A stretch of DNA of 16,954 bases from Lachnospiraceae bacterium UBA3826 (GTDB lineage Bacteria > Bacillota > Clostridia > Lachnospirales > Lachnospiraceae). The position numbers and the translations under genes were made by a program. Position 1 is the stretch's first letter, and each line of letters opens with the position of its first letter. The notes below the pieces were generated by a model, which had not been told where the DNA came from, did no database searches, and saw only the letters and a list, made by a program, of their open reading frames with translations. Positions 1 to 5,977 of this stretch are shown one piece after another. The stretch covers positions 1 through 16,954 of the forward strand of contig DGII01000160.1 in assembly GCA_002393095.1 (NCBI GenBank), given 5' to 3'.

Positions 1-560
1 CCGCAGATGTTACTGCCGGGGACACTGATCCTGTCTTAGACCTTGGCGAACAGAGGCTTAGCATCACAGAGGTATTCCTTACGGATCTGGATGCAGATAA
101 GATACTAAGAGAGACGGATGACTTAGTAAGAGATAGACTAAAGCTAAGTGATAAAGATATGATAAGACTCATGCTCTGCCCGCTATCCATAAAGGGTCAT
201 GACGGCAAGCAGGAGGCAATAAGTAAAGCGATAAGGATAATATCCGAGATAGAGGATGAAGATCAAAGGAAGAATTTACTAAAGGGCTTACTTACCTTCA
301 CAGACAAGGTTATAAGTAAGGAGGATTCGGATTTAATCGGGAGGTTGATAAGGATGACTAAGGTAGAGATGATATTTTATAAGGAGCAGATGGAAGCCGT
401 GAAGAAGGCACGAGAGGAAGAAGAGAAGAAAGCGTCCGATAAGCTAAAAGAAATCGCAACAAATTTCTTAAGAAGCGGCGACTCAGCACAGAAAGTCGCT
501 GAATGCGTCGGCATACCGCTCTCACATGTCGAAGAGCTTGCAGCACAGCTTAATATATAG
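1..560 (+). CDS. C-terminal part of an Rpn-family (PD-(D/E)XK) recombination-promoting nuclease / putative transposase, 5' partial
   Basis: The frame is open from base 3, before any ATG, to the TAG at 558-560, so the gene enters from outside the window; the ATG at 159 is internal. About 185 residues are visible. Features typical of the C-terminal half of Rpn/PD-(D/E)XK transposase-like proteins are a strand-rich start (ITEVFLTDLDADKIL), the segment DKDMIRLMLCPLSIKG, a helical stretch with IEDEDQRKNLLKGLLTF, a charged helix (KKAREEEEKKASDKLKEIA), and a terminal HTH-like motif with the pattern LRSGDSAQKVAECVGIPLSHVEEL. The nuclease core itself (the D/E-x-K residues) lies upstream and is not seen. 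Members of this family promote RecA-independent recombination and are often multicopy in Lachnospiraceae. A perfect hairpin follows 6 bases after the stop. Assignment rests on remembered family patterns. Confidence 0.7.
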   Translation, partial: ADVTAGDTDPVLDLGEQRLSITEVFLTDLDADKILRETDDLVRDRLKLSDKDMIRLMLCPLSIKGHDGKQEAISKAIRIISEIEDEDQRKNLLKGLLTFTDKVISKEDSDLIGRLIRMTKVEMIFYKEQMEAVKKAREEEEKKASDKLKEIATNFLRSGDSAQKVAECVGIPLSHVEELAAQLNI

Positions 561-566
561 CACACA

Positions 567-590
567 AAAGGAGCTCCCCTGAGCTCCTTT
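567..590. terminator. Intrinsic terminator hairpin, probably bidirectional
   Basis: A perfect 10-bp stem (AAAGGAGCTC / GAGCTCCTTT) with a CCCT loop sits 6 bases after the Rpn stop codon. The 3' arm ends in TTT, with a T5 run at about 600-604 on the plus strand. On the minus strand it lies 4 bases after the stop of a short open stretch (595-744) and the arm also ends in TTTT. It can therefore serve both convergent units. Confidence 0.7.
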
Positions 591-594
591 AACA

Positions 595-744
595 TTACCT
601 TTTTACTCCCCCCATCATTTCCTCCTGAATATCCTGTATTGTATTACTTTGCCTCTTTGCTACCTGCTTCCGACGTATCACGAAGCCTGCTATACTTCTG
701 TGTGGCAATCCTACAATGCTATTGGTAGAGCATGATGTCAGATT
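595..744 (-). pseudogene. Possible 3' remnant of an unrecognised gene
   Basis: A 49-codon open stretch on the minus strand runs from just after a TGA at 745-747 to the TAA at 595-597. It has no usable start codon near its beginning. The encoded tail is basic and hydrophilic, with segments such as SIAGFVIRRKQVAKRQ and DIQEEMMGGVKR, and reads like a protein C-terminus rather than random sequence. The only other support is position: the hairpin at 567-590 lies immediately downstream, as expected for the true end of a gene. I do not recognise the family. It may be a chance open frame. Confidence 0.25.
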
Positions 745-818
745 TCAGGAAAAGGTTGGTACAGACATTATCAAAATAGGGTAATGGCGGAAAACAGAAT
801 AAAGGGAATTATAATTGA

Positions 819-968
819 GAACGGCGGGGATGGTCAGTGATACAGCTATGGAGGCTTGTGAGAGGTGAGTTTTCCAATATTCCATCGAACTACTACTTGC
901 TCGGGCTTTTAAGTGCATTTGAGAATCGCTTTCAGGCAATGGCTGATAATATGCATCAACATGTGTAA
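819..968 (+). pseudogene. N-terminal fragment of a MarR-like transcriptional regulator
   Basis: The frame from 819 to the TAA at 966-968 encodes a 49-residue stretch containing FSNIPSNYYLLGLLSAFENR followed by FQAMADN. This resembles the N-terminal helix of a group of clostridial MarR-family winged-helix regulators, in which a segment like LLLGLLSAFENRFQAMADN leads into the DNA-binding domain. Here similarity stops at ADN (about 950); the next residues (MHQHV) and the stop do not fit, and no other frame downstream restores the expected continuation. Possible starts are GTG at 837 or 858, with no clear ribosome binding site. I read it as a truncated relic, not a working gene. The family link is from memory. 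Confidence 0.4.
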
Positions 969-1034
969 GGCTCAAATAATCGTTATCTTATATTATTGCT
1001 TTAAGCACATAGATATTTAATTCGCAAAACAATA

Positions 1035-1067
1035 AAAAAGATCCATCTTTTTAAGATGAATCTTTTT
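1035..1067 (-). terminator. Intrinsic terminator for the surface-protein unit (minus strand)
   Basis: A 15-bp stem with one mismatch (arms 1035-1049 and 1053-1067, TTT loop) is flanked by A-runs on the left and T-runs on the right, so on the minus strand the 3' arm ends in T5. It lies about 170 bases after the stop of the 636-aa gene, with no other intact minus-strand gene between. The symmetry means it could also act on the plus strand. Confidence 0.6.
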
Positions 1068-1118
1068 CGAAATGGTAGTTTTTAATGTAACTTTATTAAG
1101 CTTTACCTTTTAATAGTT

Positions 1119-1214
1119 TTATACCCGCATAGCTGTTTCACCATAAGCCTCATATACAGTTAGTCAACCACCACCTACAATTTCTGTAACCGTACCAGTA
1201 TTAATTGTGACAGA
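1119..1214 (-). pseudogene. Fragment of a GT-repeat surface-protein gene
   Basis: Directly downstream of the 636-aa gene, in a different frame, the minus strand encodes SVTINTGTVTEIVGGG, a TGA at 1164-1166, then in the same frame LTVYEAYGETAMRV and a TAA at 1119-1121. The GTVT pattern matches the GTI/GTV repeats in the N-terminal third of the neighbouring protein (for example GAGTVTNNYGTA and SSGTVTGISS). There is no start codon or ribosome binding site. It looks like the relic of a paralogue or of a former longer 3' end. It is short, so this is tentative. Confidence 0.35.
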
Positions 1215-1237
1215 TTAACTACTTACTTATATAATGT

Positions 1238-3148
1238 TTAGTCTCCTAACGCACCACTATGATCACCCTTAACTGTACCAGATGCTGCATTAATCACAGG
1301 TGCTATGGCAGCATTGGCATTTACAGGTGCTATGGCAGCATTGGCATTTACAGGTGCTATGGCAGTATTAGCATTTGTAATGGCTGTTGTTTGTGCCTTC
1401 GCTGCACTATTTTCAGCCGAGTCTGCTGTTTCTGCTTTCATATTATTATAGGATTCCAGTATTGCTTTCCTGTCGGCTGCTGCTTTAGAGAGTACTTCCT
1501 CCAGTCTATAAAGCTCTGGTAATCGCTGAGTAAAAGTATCAATTCCACCACCATATCTATCAATAGCCTTTTCAGTCCTCATAAGGTTGTTCATACCTAA
1601 TTTAAAAGCGACGTAACTATCCTTCAGCTTTTCATCGATATTCTGAAGCATGCCCTGTAGATCAGCGAATTCTTTTTCCAAATCTTTAACAGCATCAACA
1701 TCCGTATCTATCGAACCAGTCTTCGCTGCCTGCAGTTCTGCTTCCACAGCTATAAGATTTTTGGCTATTTCATCTCTGTTTATCTTTAGGTCATCCAAAG
1801 TATTGCCGCAAGTTTTGAAAATTTCGATATTTTTATTTAAATAGTTAATCGCCTCCTCGACATATTTACCTCTATCCAATATATCCTGTGCTTTTTTTAA
1901 AACCTCATCTAAGTCGGCCTCGTTTGTGCAGTTCTGTATTTTCCCAATTAATCCACTCAGTGTGTCCAATTCCTTAACATTAAATCTGCTTTTACGCTTT
2001 ATGACCATCGCATACTCTACGACCCCTCCTGTATCAAAAATGTCAATCACAGTCTCGTTTATCAGCTTATTCGGGTTGGACTCACTTATCCCTTCCAGTT
2101 CTTTAGTAACAAGCTCCATATGAGCTTTAATCGCGTCTGCACCAGGTACAAGTGTTACACCATAATTTCCAAACCATTGAGCTATCTGCATGGGGCCTTC
2201 ACTCTTATTATTTGTAAAAAAAGCCTTTATTTGTTCAGCACTTATCTGTGTGCCTCGGTCAATCCTCAGATAATATGTAACTCCATCTATCTTAAATGAG
2301 CAGAATATTGGTTCATTAACACTTGTTCTTCCTTCCGGAGTATAAGTGAGCAATGAATACATCATATCAGCATCGATGTTTGTGTTTGTTCCAAATTCCA
2401 GCATGATCTCACCGTTTGTGCTATCAGCAGGCATGTTGTTAAGTTGCGTAGTTATAGCGTTTTCGATTCCCTTTACGCCTACAATATTAGTAGGAGCAGG
2501 TGCCTGAGGCTGATCATTGTTCTCTTCAGGGTTAGTTGTATCAGGCTGTCCATCGGATATTGTATCTGATGGACCGTCGTTAGCTTTTACTACTGGAGGG
2601 TTGGGGCCCGGATTTGGATCATTATACTCTGTAACATCAACCGTATCAGCAACATTACCACCATACTCATGTGTAACACTCGATATACCTGTTACCGTTC
2701 CTGATGACCAGTTACTATTTACATGCGAATCTTTTGCTGTGCCGTAATTATTCTCTACATTGGACTTTTCTGCAGTTCCATAATTATTTGTAACTGTTCC
2801 AGCACCTTCAATGTTCTGTGCTCCAACAGTCGCACCTGTAGCATTTTCTACTACTGTACCTTCATTTTTCTGGATTTCGTTATTATTGATCTCTACAGTC
2901 GCACCTGCAGCGTTTTCAACAATAGTTCCATTATTCTCATGAATTGTTCCATCATTGACATCTAGTGTATCCTCTGATGTAAGATTTCTGTGCCCATCAG
3001 TATCTTCCGGAACTTCCGTAGTAGTTGCATATGGTGTTGCATATGCTCCTATCGGTGTTATCATTGTTCCTGTTACCGATGACATCATCATCATCGCTGA
3101 CATGATGCATACCATACATCTTTTTGAAATGTTACCTCTTCTTCTCAT
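1238..3148 (-). CDS. Secreted repeat / coiled-coil surface protein, function unknown
   Basis: A 636-residue exported protein that I cannot assign to a named family. Residues 1-40 form a signal peptide: basic start (MRRRGNISKR), a hydrophobic Met-rich core, and a likely cleavage after AYA (residue 37). Residues 60-165 carry degenerate GTI/GTV/NNYGTA repeats rich in Asn, resembling beta-helical or filamentous surface repeats. Residues 175-220 form a Pro/Asp/Asn-rich linker. Residues 222-385 look globular, residues 390-575 are charged and helical, probably coiled coil, and residues 592-618 are three copies of a 9-residue Ala/Asn/Pro repeat. No LPxTG motif, C-terminal membrane anchor or S-layer domain is visible, so retention is unexplained. 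The ribosome binding site GGAGG lies 11 bases before the ATG. It follows two small membrane-protein genes by 43 bases, suggesting a shared transcript. Confidence 0.75.
   Translation of the reverse strand: MRRRGNISKRCMVCIMSAMMMMSSVTGTMITPIGAYATPYATTTEVPEDTDGHRNLTSEDTLDVNDGTIHENNGTIVENAAGATVEINNNEIQKNEGTVVENATGATVGAQNIEGAGTVTNNYGTAEKSNVENNYGTAKDSHVNSNWSSGTVTGISSVTHEYGGNVADTVDVTEYNDPNPGPNPPVVKANDGPSDTISDGQPDTTNPEENNDQPQAPAPTNIVGVKGIENAITTQLNNMPADSTNGEIMLEFGTNTNIDADMMYSLLTYTPEGRTSVNEPIFCSFKIDGVTYYLRIDRGTQISAEQIKAFFTNNKSEGPMQIAQWFGNYGVTLVPGADAIKAHMELVTKELEGISESNPNKLINETVIDIFDTGGVVEYAMVIKRKSRFNVKELDTLSGLIGKIQNCTNEADLDEVLKKAQDILDRGKYVEEAINYLNKNIEIFKTCGNTLDDLKINRDEIAKNLIAVEAELQAAKTGSIDTDVDAVKDLEKEFADLQGMLQNIDEKLKDSYVAFKLGMNNLMRTEKAIDRYGGGIDTFTQRLPELYRLEEVLSKAAADRKAILESYNNMKAETADSAENSAAKAQTTAITNANTAIAPVNANAAIAPVNANAAIAPVINAASGTVKGDHSGALGD
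1299..1379 (-). repeat. Three tandem 27-bp in-frame repeats in the surface-protein gene
   Basis: Units run 1299-1325, 1326-1352 and 1353-1379. The first two are identical; the third differs at three positions. Each encodes nine residues (NANAAIAPV, or NANTAIAPV in the copy nearest the N-terminus). Copy number can change without breaking the frame. Confidence 0.9.
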
Positions 3149-3191
3149 TTTTTATTTATCCTCCGTATCCTATTTTGATAGGTCATTTTCC

Positions 3192-3332
3192 TTAGTCTTC
3201 AGGATCTTTCTTTTCATTCTGATATTTCCTGCATATGATCGCTACTGCTATCCCTGTGATAAAGGCGATCACTGCTACCAGGATGTATCCGCCCGTTGAT
3301 TGATTTAAAAGAAACGATCCGTAAAGAGTCAT
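3192..3332 (-). CDS. 46-aa single-TM membrane protein, paralogue of the adjacent 106-aa protein
   Basis: A 46-residue protein too short for many gene callers. It begins MTLYGSFLLNQSTGGYILVA, has one transmembrane segment at about residues 15-34 and ends in a charged tail (CRKYQNEKKDPED), so the C-terminus is probably cytoplasmic. It aligns by eye with the C-terminal half of the protein encoded just upstream: LGSTILGPEAGGYVIVALLA there against YGSFLLNQSTGGYILVAVIA here, followed by similar hydrophobic and lysine-rich stretches. It sits 30 bases after that gene's TGA and in the same reading frame, so it probably arose by partial tandem duplication. A GGGAG element lies 12 bases before the ATG, a little far. 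Function unknown. Confidence 0.6.
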   Translation of the reverse strand: MTLYGSFLLNQSTGGYILVAVIAFITGIAVAIICRKYQNEKKDPED

Positions 3333-3362
3333 TGTATCATAAAACTCCCATAAATGAATATT

Positions 3363-3683
3363 TCATAATTCTACCGCCTTTCCTGTGCTTTCATTAATTT
3401 TTCTTTTCTTTTGTATCATGAGTGTGACTGTAACTCCCAAAGCAAATGCCAACAAAGCCACGATCACATATCCGCCCGCCTCCGGTCCCAGGATTGTTGA
3501 GCCAAGATAAGAAAGGTTGACTGTTTCAACATTTCCTCTTACGCCCGGAATATACAACATTGCGCTTATCAAAAGAATCCCCAGCACTGTGGCAAGTCCC
3601 GTAAGTCTGCGAATCTTCTTCTGTTCTGTATAGATAGTCCTGCGCCGGTTGATTTCTTTCATCTGTTCTTCAACACTTCTCAT
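3363..3683 (-). CDS. Small two-TM membrane protein, function unknown
   Basis: A 106-residue protein with a charged N-terminal segment (residues 1-27, containing VEEQMKEINRRRTIYTEQKK), a first membrane segment at about 28-47, a short external loop, a second at about 71-92 and a Lys/Arg-rich tail. Both ends are predicted to be cytoplasmic. The GGY motif that starts the second segment is shared with the 46-aa protein downstream. An excellent ribosome binding site (AGGAGGAG) lies 4-5 bases before the ATG. It is the first gene of the unit that includes the secreted 636-aa protein, and follows the terminator of the sigma/PrsW unit, so it should have its own promoter in 3684-3825; that stretch is very A/T-rich and I could not pick a convincing -35/-10 pair. 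Possible roles include anchoring or chaperoning the exported protein, but nothing shows this. Confidence 0.65.
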   Translation of the reverse strand: MRSVEEQMKEINRRRTIYTEQKKIRRLTGLATVLGILLISAMLYIPGVRGNVETVNLSYLGSTILGPEAGGYVIVALLAFALGVTVTLMIQKKRKINESTGKAVEL

Positions 3684-3825
3684 TTTCTCCTCCTGTCCGG
3701 GGATTGCCTGTTAAGTATATTTTTGTCCCTCTACTATATATAATGCAATTTTTTTCGATTTTACTCACCTTTTTTGCAAATTTCTCAAAAAATTTTTTTG
3801 AAAGGTATAAAAAGAATCCGCAAAA

Positions 3826-3854
3826 CACAAAAACCACCCTCAAAAGAGGATGGT
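3826..3854 (-). terminator. Intrinsic terminator of the sigma/PrsW unit
   Basis: Read on the minus strand, a 9-bp stem (ACCATCCTC / GAGGGTGGT, one G-T pair) with a TTTT loop is followed by TTTTTGTGTTTT. It starts 17 bases after the stop of the PrsW-like gene, and separates the sigma-factor unit from the small-membrane-protein/surface-protein unit. Confidence 0.8.
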
Positions 3855-3871
3855 CTGATCTGAAATACAGC

Positions 3872-4510
3872 TTAAGCTTTGTATAAGTGTATCCGAAGCC
3901 GTCTGTAGATATGGAAAATCAAAAGTGCCGTGATGACAGGAAGCGCAAAGCCTATGATCCTGAATATCCCACTCTCCGATACCAGCAGATTATATATGCC
4001 GTGATACAGCATGCTCACCGACAGCGCACCGAGGATGCTTGAGACACCTGTGATCTTAAAGTGTCTGGCAAGAACCAGTCCAAGGGCAAGTGCGGATACA
4101 CTGACGATATGCATCACGCCTACCGCAAGACCTCTTACAAGGATAAGCCTTATGCTCTCTGTTCCGGATGATACCATAGTACAGACATTCTCAAAGGAGG
4201 CGAATCCGGCTCCGAGTCCTACCGCCGCGTGGAACAGCTCTTCATCCTCAGGCTCGAACATCAGAAGACAGAAAAGCAGAGGAAGGAATTTCATCGCTTC
4301 TTCCACAACAGGAGATATGAAGATGGCTGTATCCATTGTCCCATAGCCCCACGATGCATCGATAAAGCCGCTGACATAGGCTCCAAGCAGACACATAACC
4401 ATACCGAGTATGAAGCTTAATACGAACCGCCTTGTTCCGTCCTTTACGAAGAAGACCGTCAGTATCAGGGGCAGCACCATGCAGATCAGTATATTCTCCG
4501 AGTAGATCAT
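3872..4510 (-). CDS. PrsW-family intramembrane metalloprotease
   Basis: A 212-residue polytopic protein of the CPBP/PrsW type. The hallmarks are VVEEAMKFLP (residues 68-77, the E70-E71-x-x-K motif), GAGFASFEN (101-109) and two conserved histidines in membrane segments, GVMHIVS (H134) and LYHGIYN (H170), which would bind the catalytic metal. In Bacillus subtilis PrsW makes the first cut in the anti-sigma factor RsiW, releasing sigma-W. I chose the ATG at 4508-4510 rather than one 48 bases upstream because it overlaps the preceding gene's stop in an ATGA junction, typical of translational coupling, and begins at the first membrane segment. Its place in one operon with an ECF-type sigma factor suggests that it controls that sigma factor, although no RsiW-like anti-sigma is visible. 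A strong terminator follows. Confidence 0.85.
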   Translation of the reverse strand: MIYSENILICMVLPLILTVFFVKDGTRRFVLSFILGMVMCLLGAYVSGFIDASWGYGTMDTAIFISPVVEEAMKFLPLLFCLLMFEPEDEELFHAAVGLGAGFASFENVCTMVSSGTESIRLILVRGLAVGVMHIVSVSALALGLVLARHFKITGVSSILGALSVSMLYHGIYNLLVSESGIFRIIGFALPVITALLIFHIYRRLRIHLYKA

Positions 4511-5304
4511 ATGGCCATCACCGCCTTCCTGACAGATGCGAAGCATACCGGAAGACACATCGTCTCAAGCAGTAAGAATACAGTATACATGGTTCCTTCA
4601 CTCATATATTTACCGGTGATCACCCATGCTATCAATGCGAATGCTACGGGAAGCAGCCTTTGAGGTCCTTCTTTTTGCCGATACAGGCGTATAAGCCGAT
4701 TAAGAAGCAGCAGTACCCCCGCAAAAAGTATCACATACACACCTGCCTCGACGATTCTTACCGACTTATCCTTAATGACGAATATAAGTCCCCATCCTGC
4801 AAGCAGAGCTGCACAGAATATGCATAACAGTATCCATTCCTGCCTGTTGAATGCCATCTCACTGACTATTGCCCTGACTATACTGTACAAAAGCCATGTG
4901 TATACCGTTCCTATAAGGATATCCTGTATCCATTCTCCCGACCAAGCTATCCAGAGCACTACATTACCGATGCCAAAAAGCACAGATGACACGGTATGTA
5001 CTGCCGACGGATATGTGACATACACTGCGACTGAATTAACTATAGCGGCCATCATGAGAAAAATAGCCGCTTCTCCTATCTCATTGGCCGCAAAGGGCAT
5101 CCTGCTCTCCGGCCGCATCAGATCGTAGACGATCCAATACAGGTCTCCCATAAGCCACAGTGCCAGACAAAGCGCCATATGTACCACGGACAGGCTTTTT
5201 TGACTCTTACCGATCACCCCGATACTAAGTGACAAAAGCACCGCAAGCACTATTATCTGTAATGCCGATATAAGTATTGATATGACATATGCTCCGGATG
5301 CCAT
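4507..5304 (-). CDS. Polytopic membrane protein, unknown (possible sensor or anti-sigma partner)
   Basis: A 265-residue, very hydrophobic protein with eight or nine probable membrane segments, at about residues 8-32, 38-60, 78-98, 101-121, 128-147, 156-177, 184-205, 217-231 and 238-257. It has no sizeable soluble domain, signal peptide or recognisable catalytic motif. It lies between the sigma factor (17-base gap, ribosome binding site AAGGAG) and the PrsW-like protease (4-base overlap), so the three are almost certainly co-transcribed and co-translated. Classical anti-sigma factors have a cytoplasmic sigma-binding domain, which this lacks; it could still hold the sigma factor through loops, sense an envelope signal or assist the protease. 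I do not recognise the family. Confidence 0.6.
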   Translation of the reverse strand: MASGAYVISILISALQIIVLAVLLSLSIGVIGKSQKSLSVVHMALCLALWLMGDLYWIVYDLMRPESRMPFAANEIGEAAIFLMMAAIVNSVAVYVTYPSAVHTVSSVLFGIGNVVLWIAWSGEWIQDILIGTVYTWLLYSIVRAIVSEMAFNRQEWILLCIFCAALLAGWGLIFVIKDKSVRIVEAGVYVILFAGVLLLLNRLIRLYRQKEGPQRLLPVAFALIAWVITGKYMSEGTMYTVFLLLETMCLPVCFASVRKAVMAI

Positions 5305-5321
5305 ATGAGCTCTTCTCCTTT

Positions 5322-5885
5322 TTACAGTAAGTCCTTTATTCCCATTTGGGCAAGTCTGTCTTTAAGTACTGCCTTACCACGCTCTAAGTAATTATATACC
5401 TGCTTTTTCTTTATCCCCATAGCCTGTGCTGTCTCATCATGACTGAAGCCCTCGATATACAGAAGCGTCAGTGCCCTTCGGTATTCGGGCTTAAGAGAGG
5501 ATAATGCCCTGTACAGAATGCGGTTATTCTCATCCTTAAGATATACCGATTCCAAAGTGTCCTCTATGGATATCATCTCTTCCTCAAGAGGTACTGTCTC
5601 CATCTTATGTCTTCTGATATGCATAAGGGCATTGCTCCTTGCGATTGCATAGAGCCAGCCTTTGAAGCTTCCGCCGTTCCCTATCTCGAACCTCGGCTTA
5701 TCCACCGCAAGCTTGGCGAAGGTATCCAACATAAGCTCCTCCGCATCCTCTGTGTTTCTCACGAATCCCAGCAGGAAGATATACAGCCCCTCTCTGTATG
5801 TAACAAGAAGGGTCTCAAGAGCCCTGTCATCATTATACTTAATATACCTGAGATATATCTCTTCAGCATTGGGAAGATCGTTCAT
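5322..5885 (-). CDS. RNA polymerase sigma factor, ECF-type sigma-70 family
   Basis: A 187-residue protein with the two-domain ECF plan. Region 2 covers about residues 25-93 (including EGLYIFLLGFVRNTEDAEEL and the FKGWLYAIARSNALMHIRRH core, which binds RNA polymerase and the -10 element). A linker of about 28 residues follows. Region 4 covers about 122-178, with the helix-turn-helix in FSHDETAQAMGIKKKQVYNY, which recognises the -35 element. Length is normal for the family. It is first in a tight operon with a polytopic membrane protein and a PrsW-type protease, an arrangement pointing to control by membrane proteolysis. The 92-base divergent gap to the GH5 gene is A/T-rich; I found no persuasive sigma-A promoter there, which would fit an autoregulated non-housekeeping promoter but does not prove it. 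The ribosome binding site is weak (CAGGG). Confidence 0.9.
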   Translation of the reverse strand: MNDLPNAEEIYLRYIKYNDDRALETLLVTYREGLYIFLLGFVRNTEDAEELMLDTFAKLAVDKPRFEIGNGGSFKGWLYAIARSNALMHIRRHKMETVPLEEEMISIEDTLESVYLKDENNRILYRALSSLKPEYRRALTLLYIEGFSHDETAQAMGIKKKQVYNYLERGKAVLKDRLAQMGIKDLL

Positions 5886-5977
5886 TCTGGTACACTTACC
5901 CTGTTATATGTTATAATTTACTTATTACAGTATACTTTATGACAACGCATAAATAAAGTAGCGAAATGGAGGAGCAT

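Larger units (their letters stand above)
561..1237. other. Gene-poor decayed region holding remnants and two terminators
   Basis: About 680 bases contain no complete gene. Reading every frame gives four things worth recording, listed separately: the hairpin at 567-590, a 49-codon minus-strand tail at 595-744, a plus-strand fragment resembling the N-terminus of a MarR-type regulator at 819-968, a hairpin at 1035-1067, and a minus-strand fragment resembling the repeat protein gene next door at 1119-1214. I see no tRNA, no terminal inverted repeats and no intact transposase between them. The longest listed-size frame, 745-975 on the minus strand, is an antisense shadow of the MarR-like fragment. 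Confidence 0.5.

Noticed and set aside
1299..1379. Possible CRISPR-like array of 27-bp repeats
   Set aside because: There are no spacers; the units are contiguous, in frame, and encode a peptide repeat inside a long gene.
2517..3299. Plus-strand open frames opposite the 636-aa gene
   Set aside because: They lack ribosome binding sites and are shadows of the repetitive minus-strand gene, which has a signal peptide, a ribosome binding site and a coherent domain order.
4511..4558. Upstream ATG for the PrsW-like gene giving 16 more residues
   Set aside because: The extra residues are not membrane-like and lie inside the previous gene; the ATGA overlap at 4507-4510 is the usual coupled start.
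5886..5965. Sigma-A promoters in the sigma factor / GH5 divergent gap
   Set aside because: TATACT (5931) and TATAAT (5912) occur, but no -35 partner at proper spacing was found on either strand.
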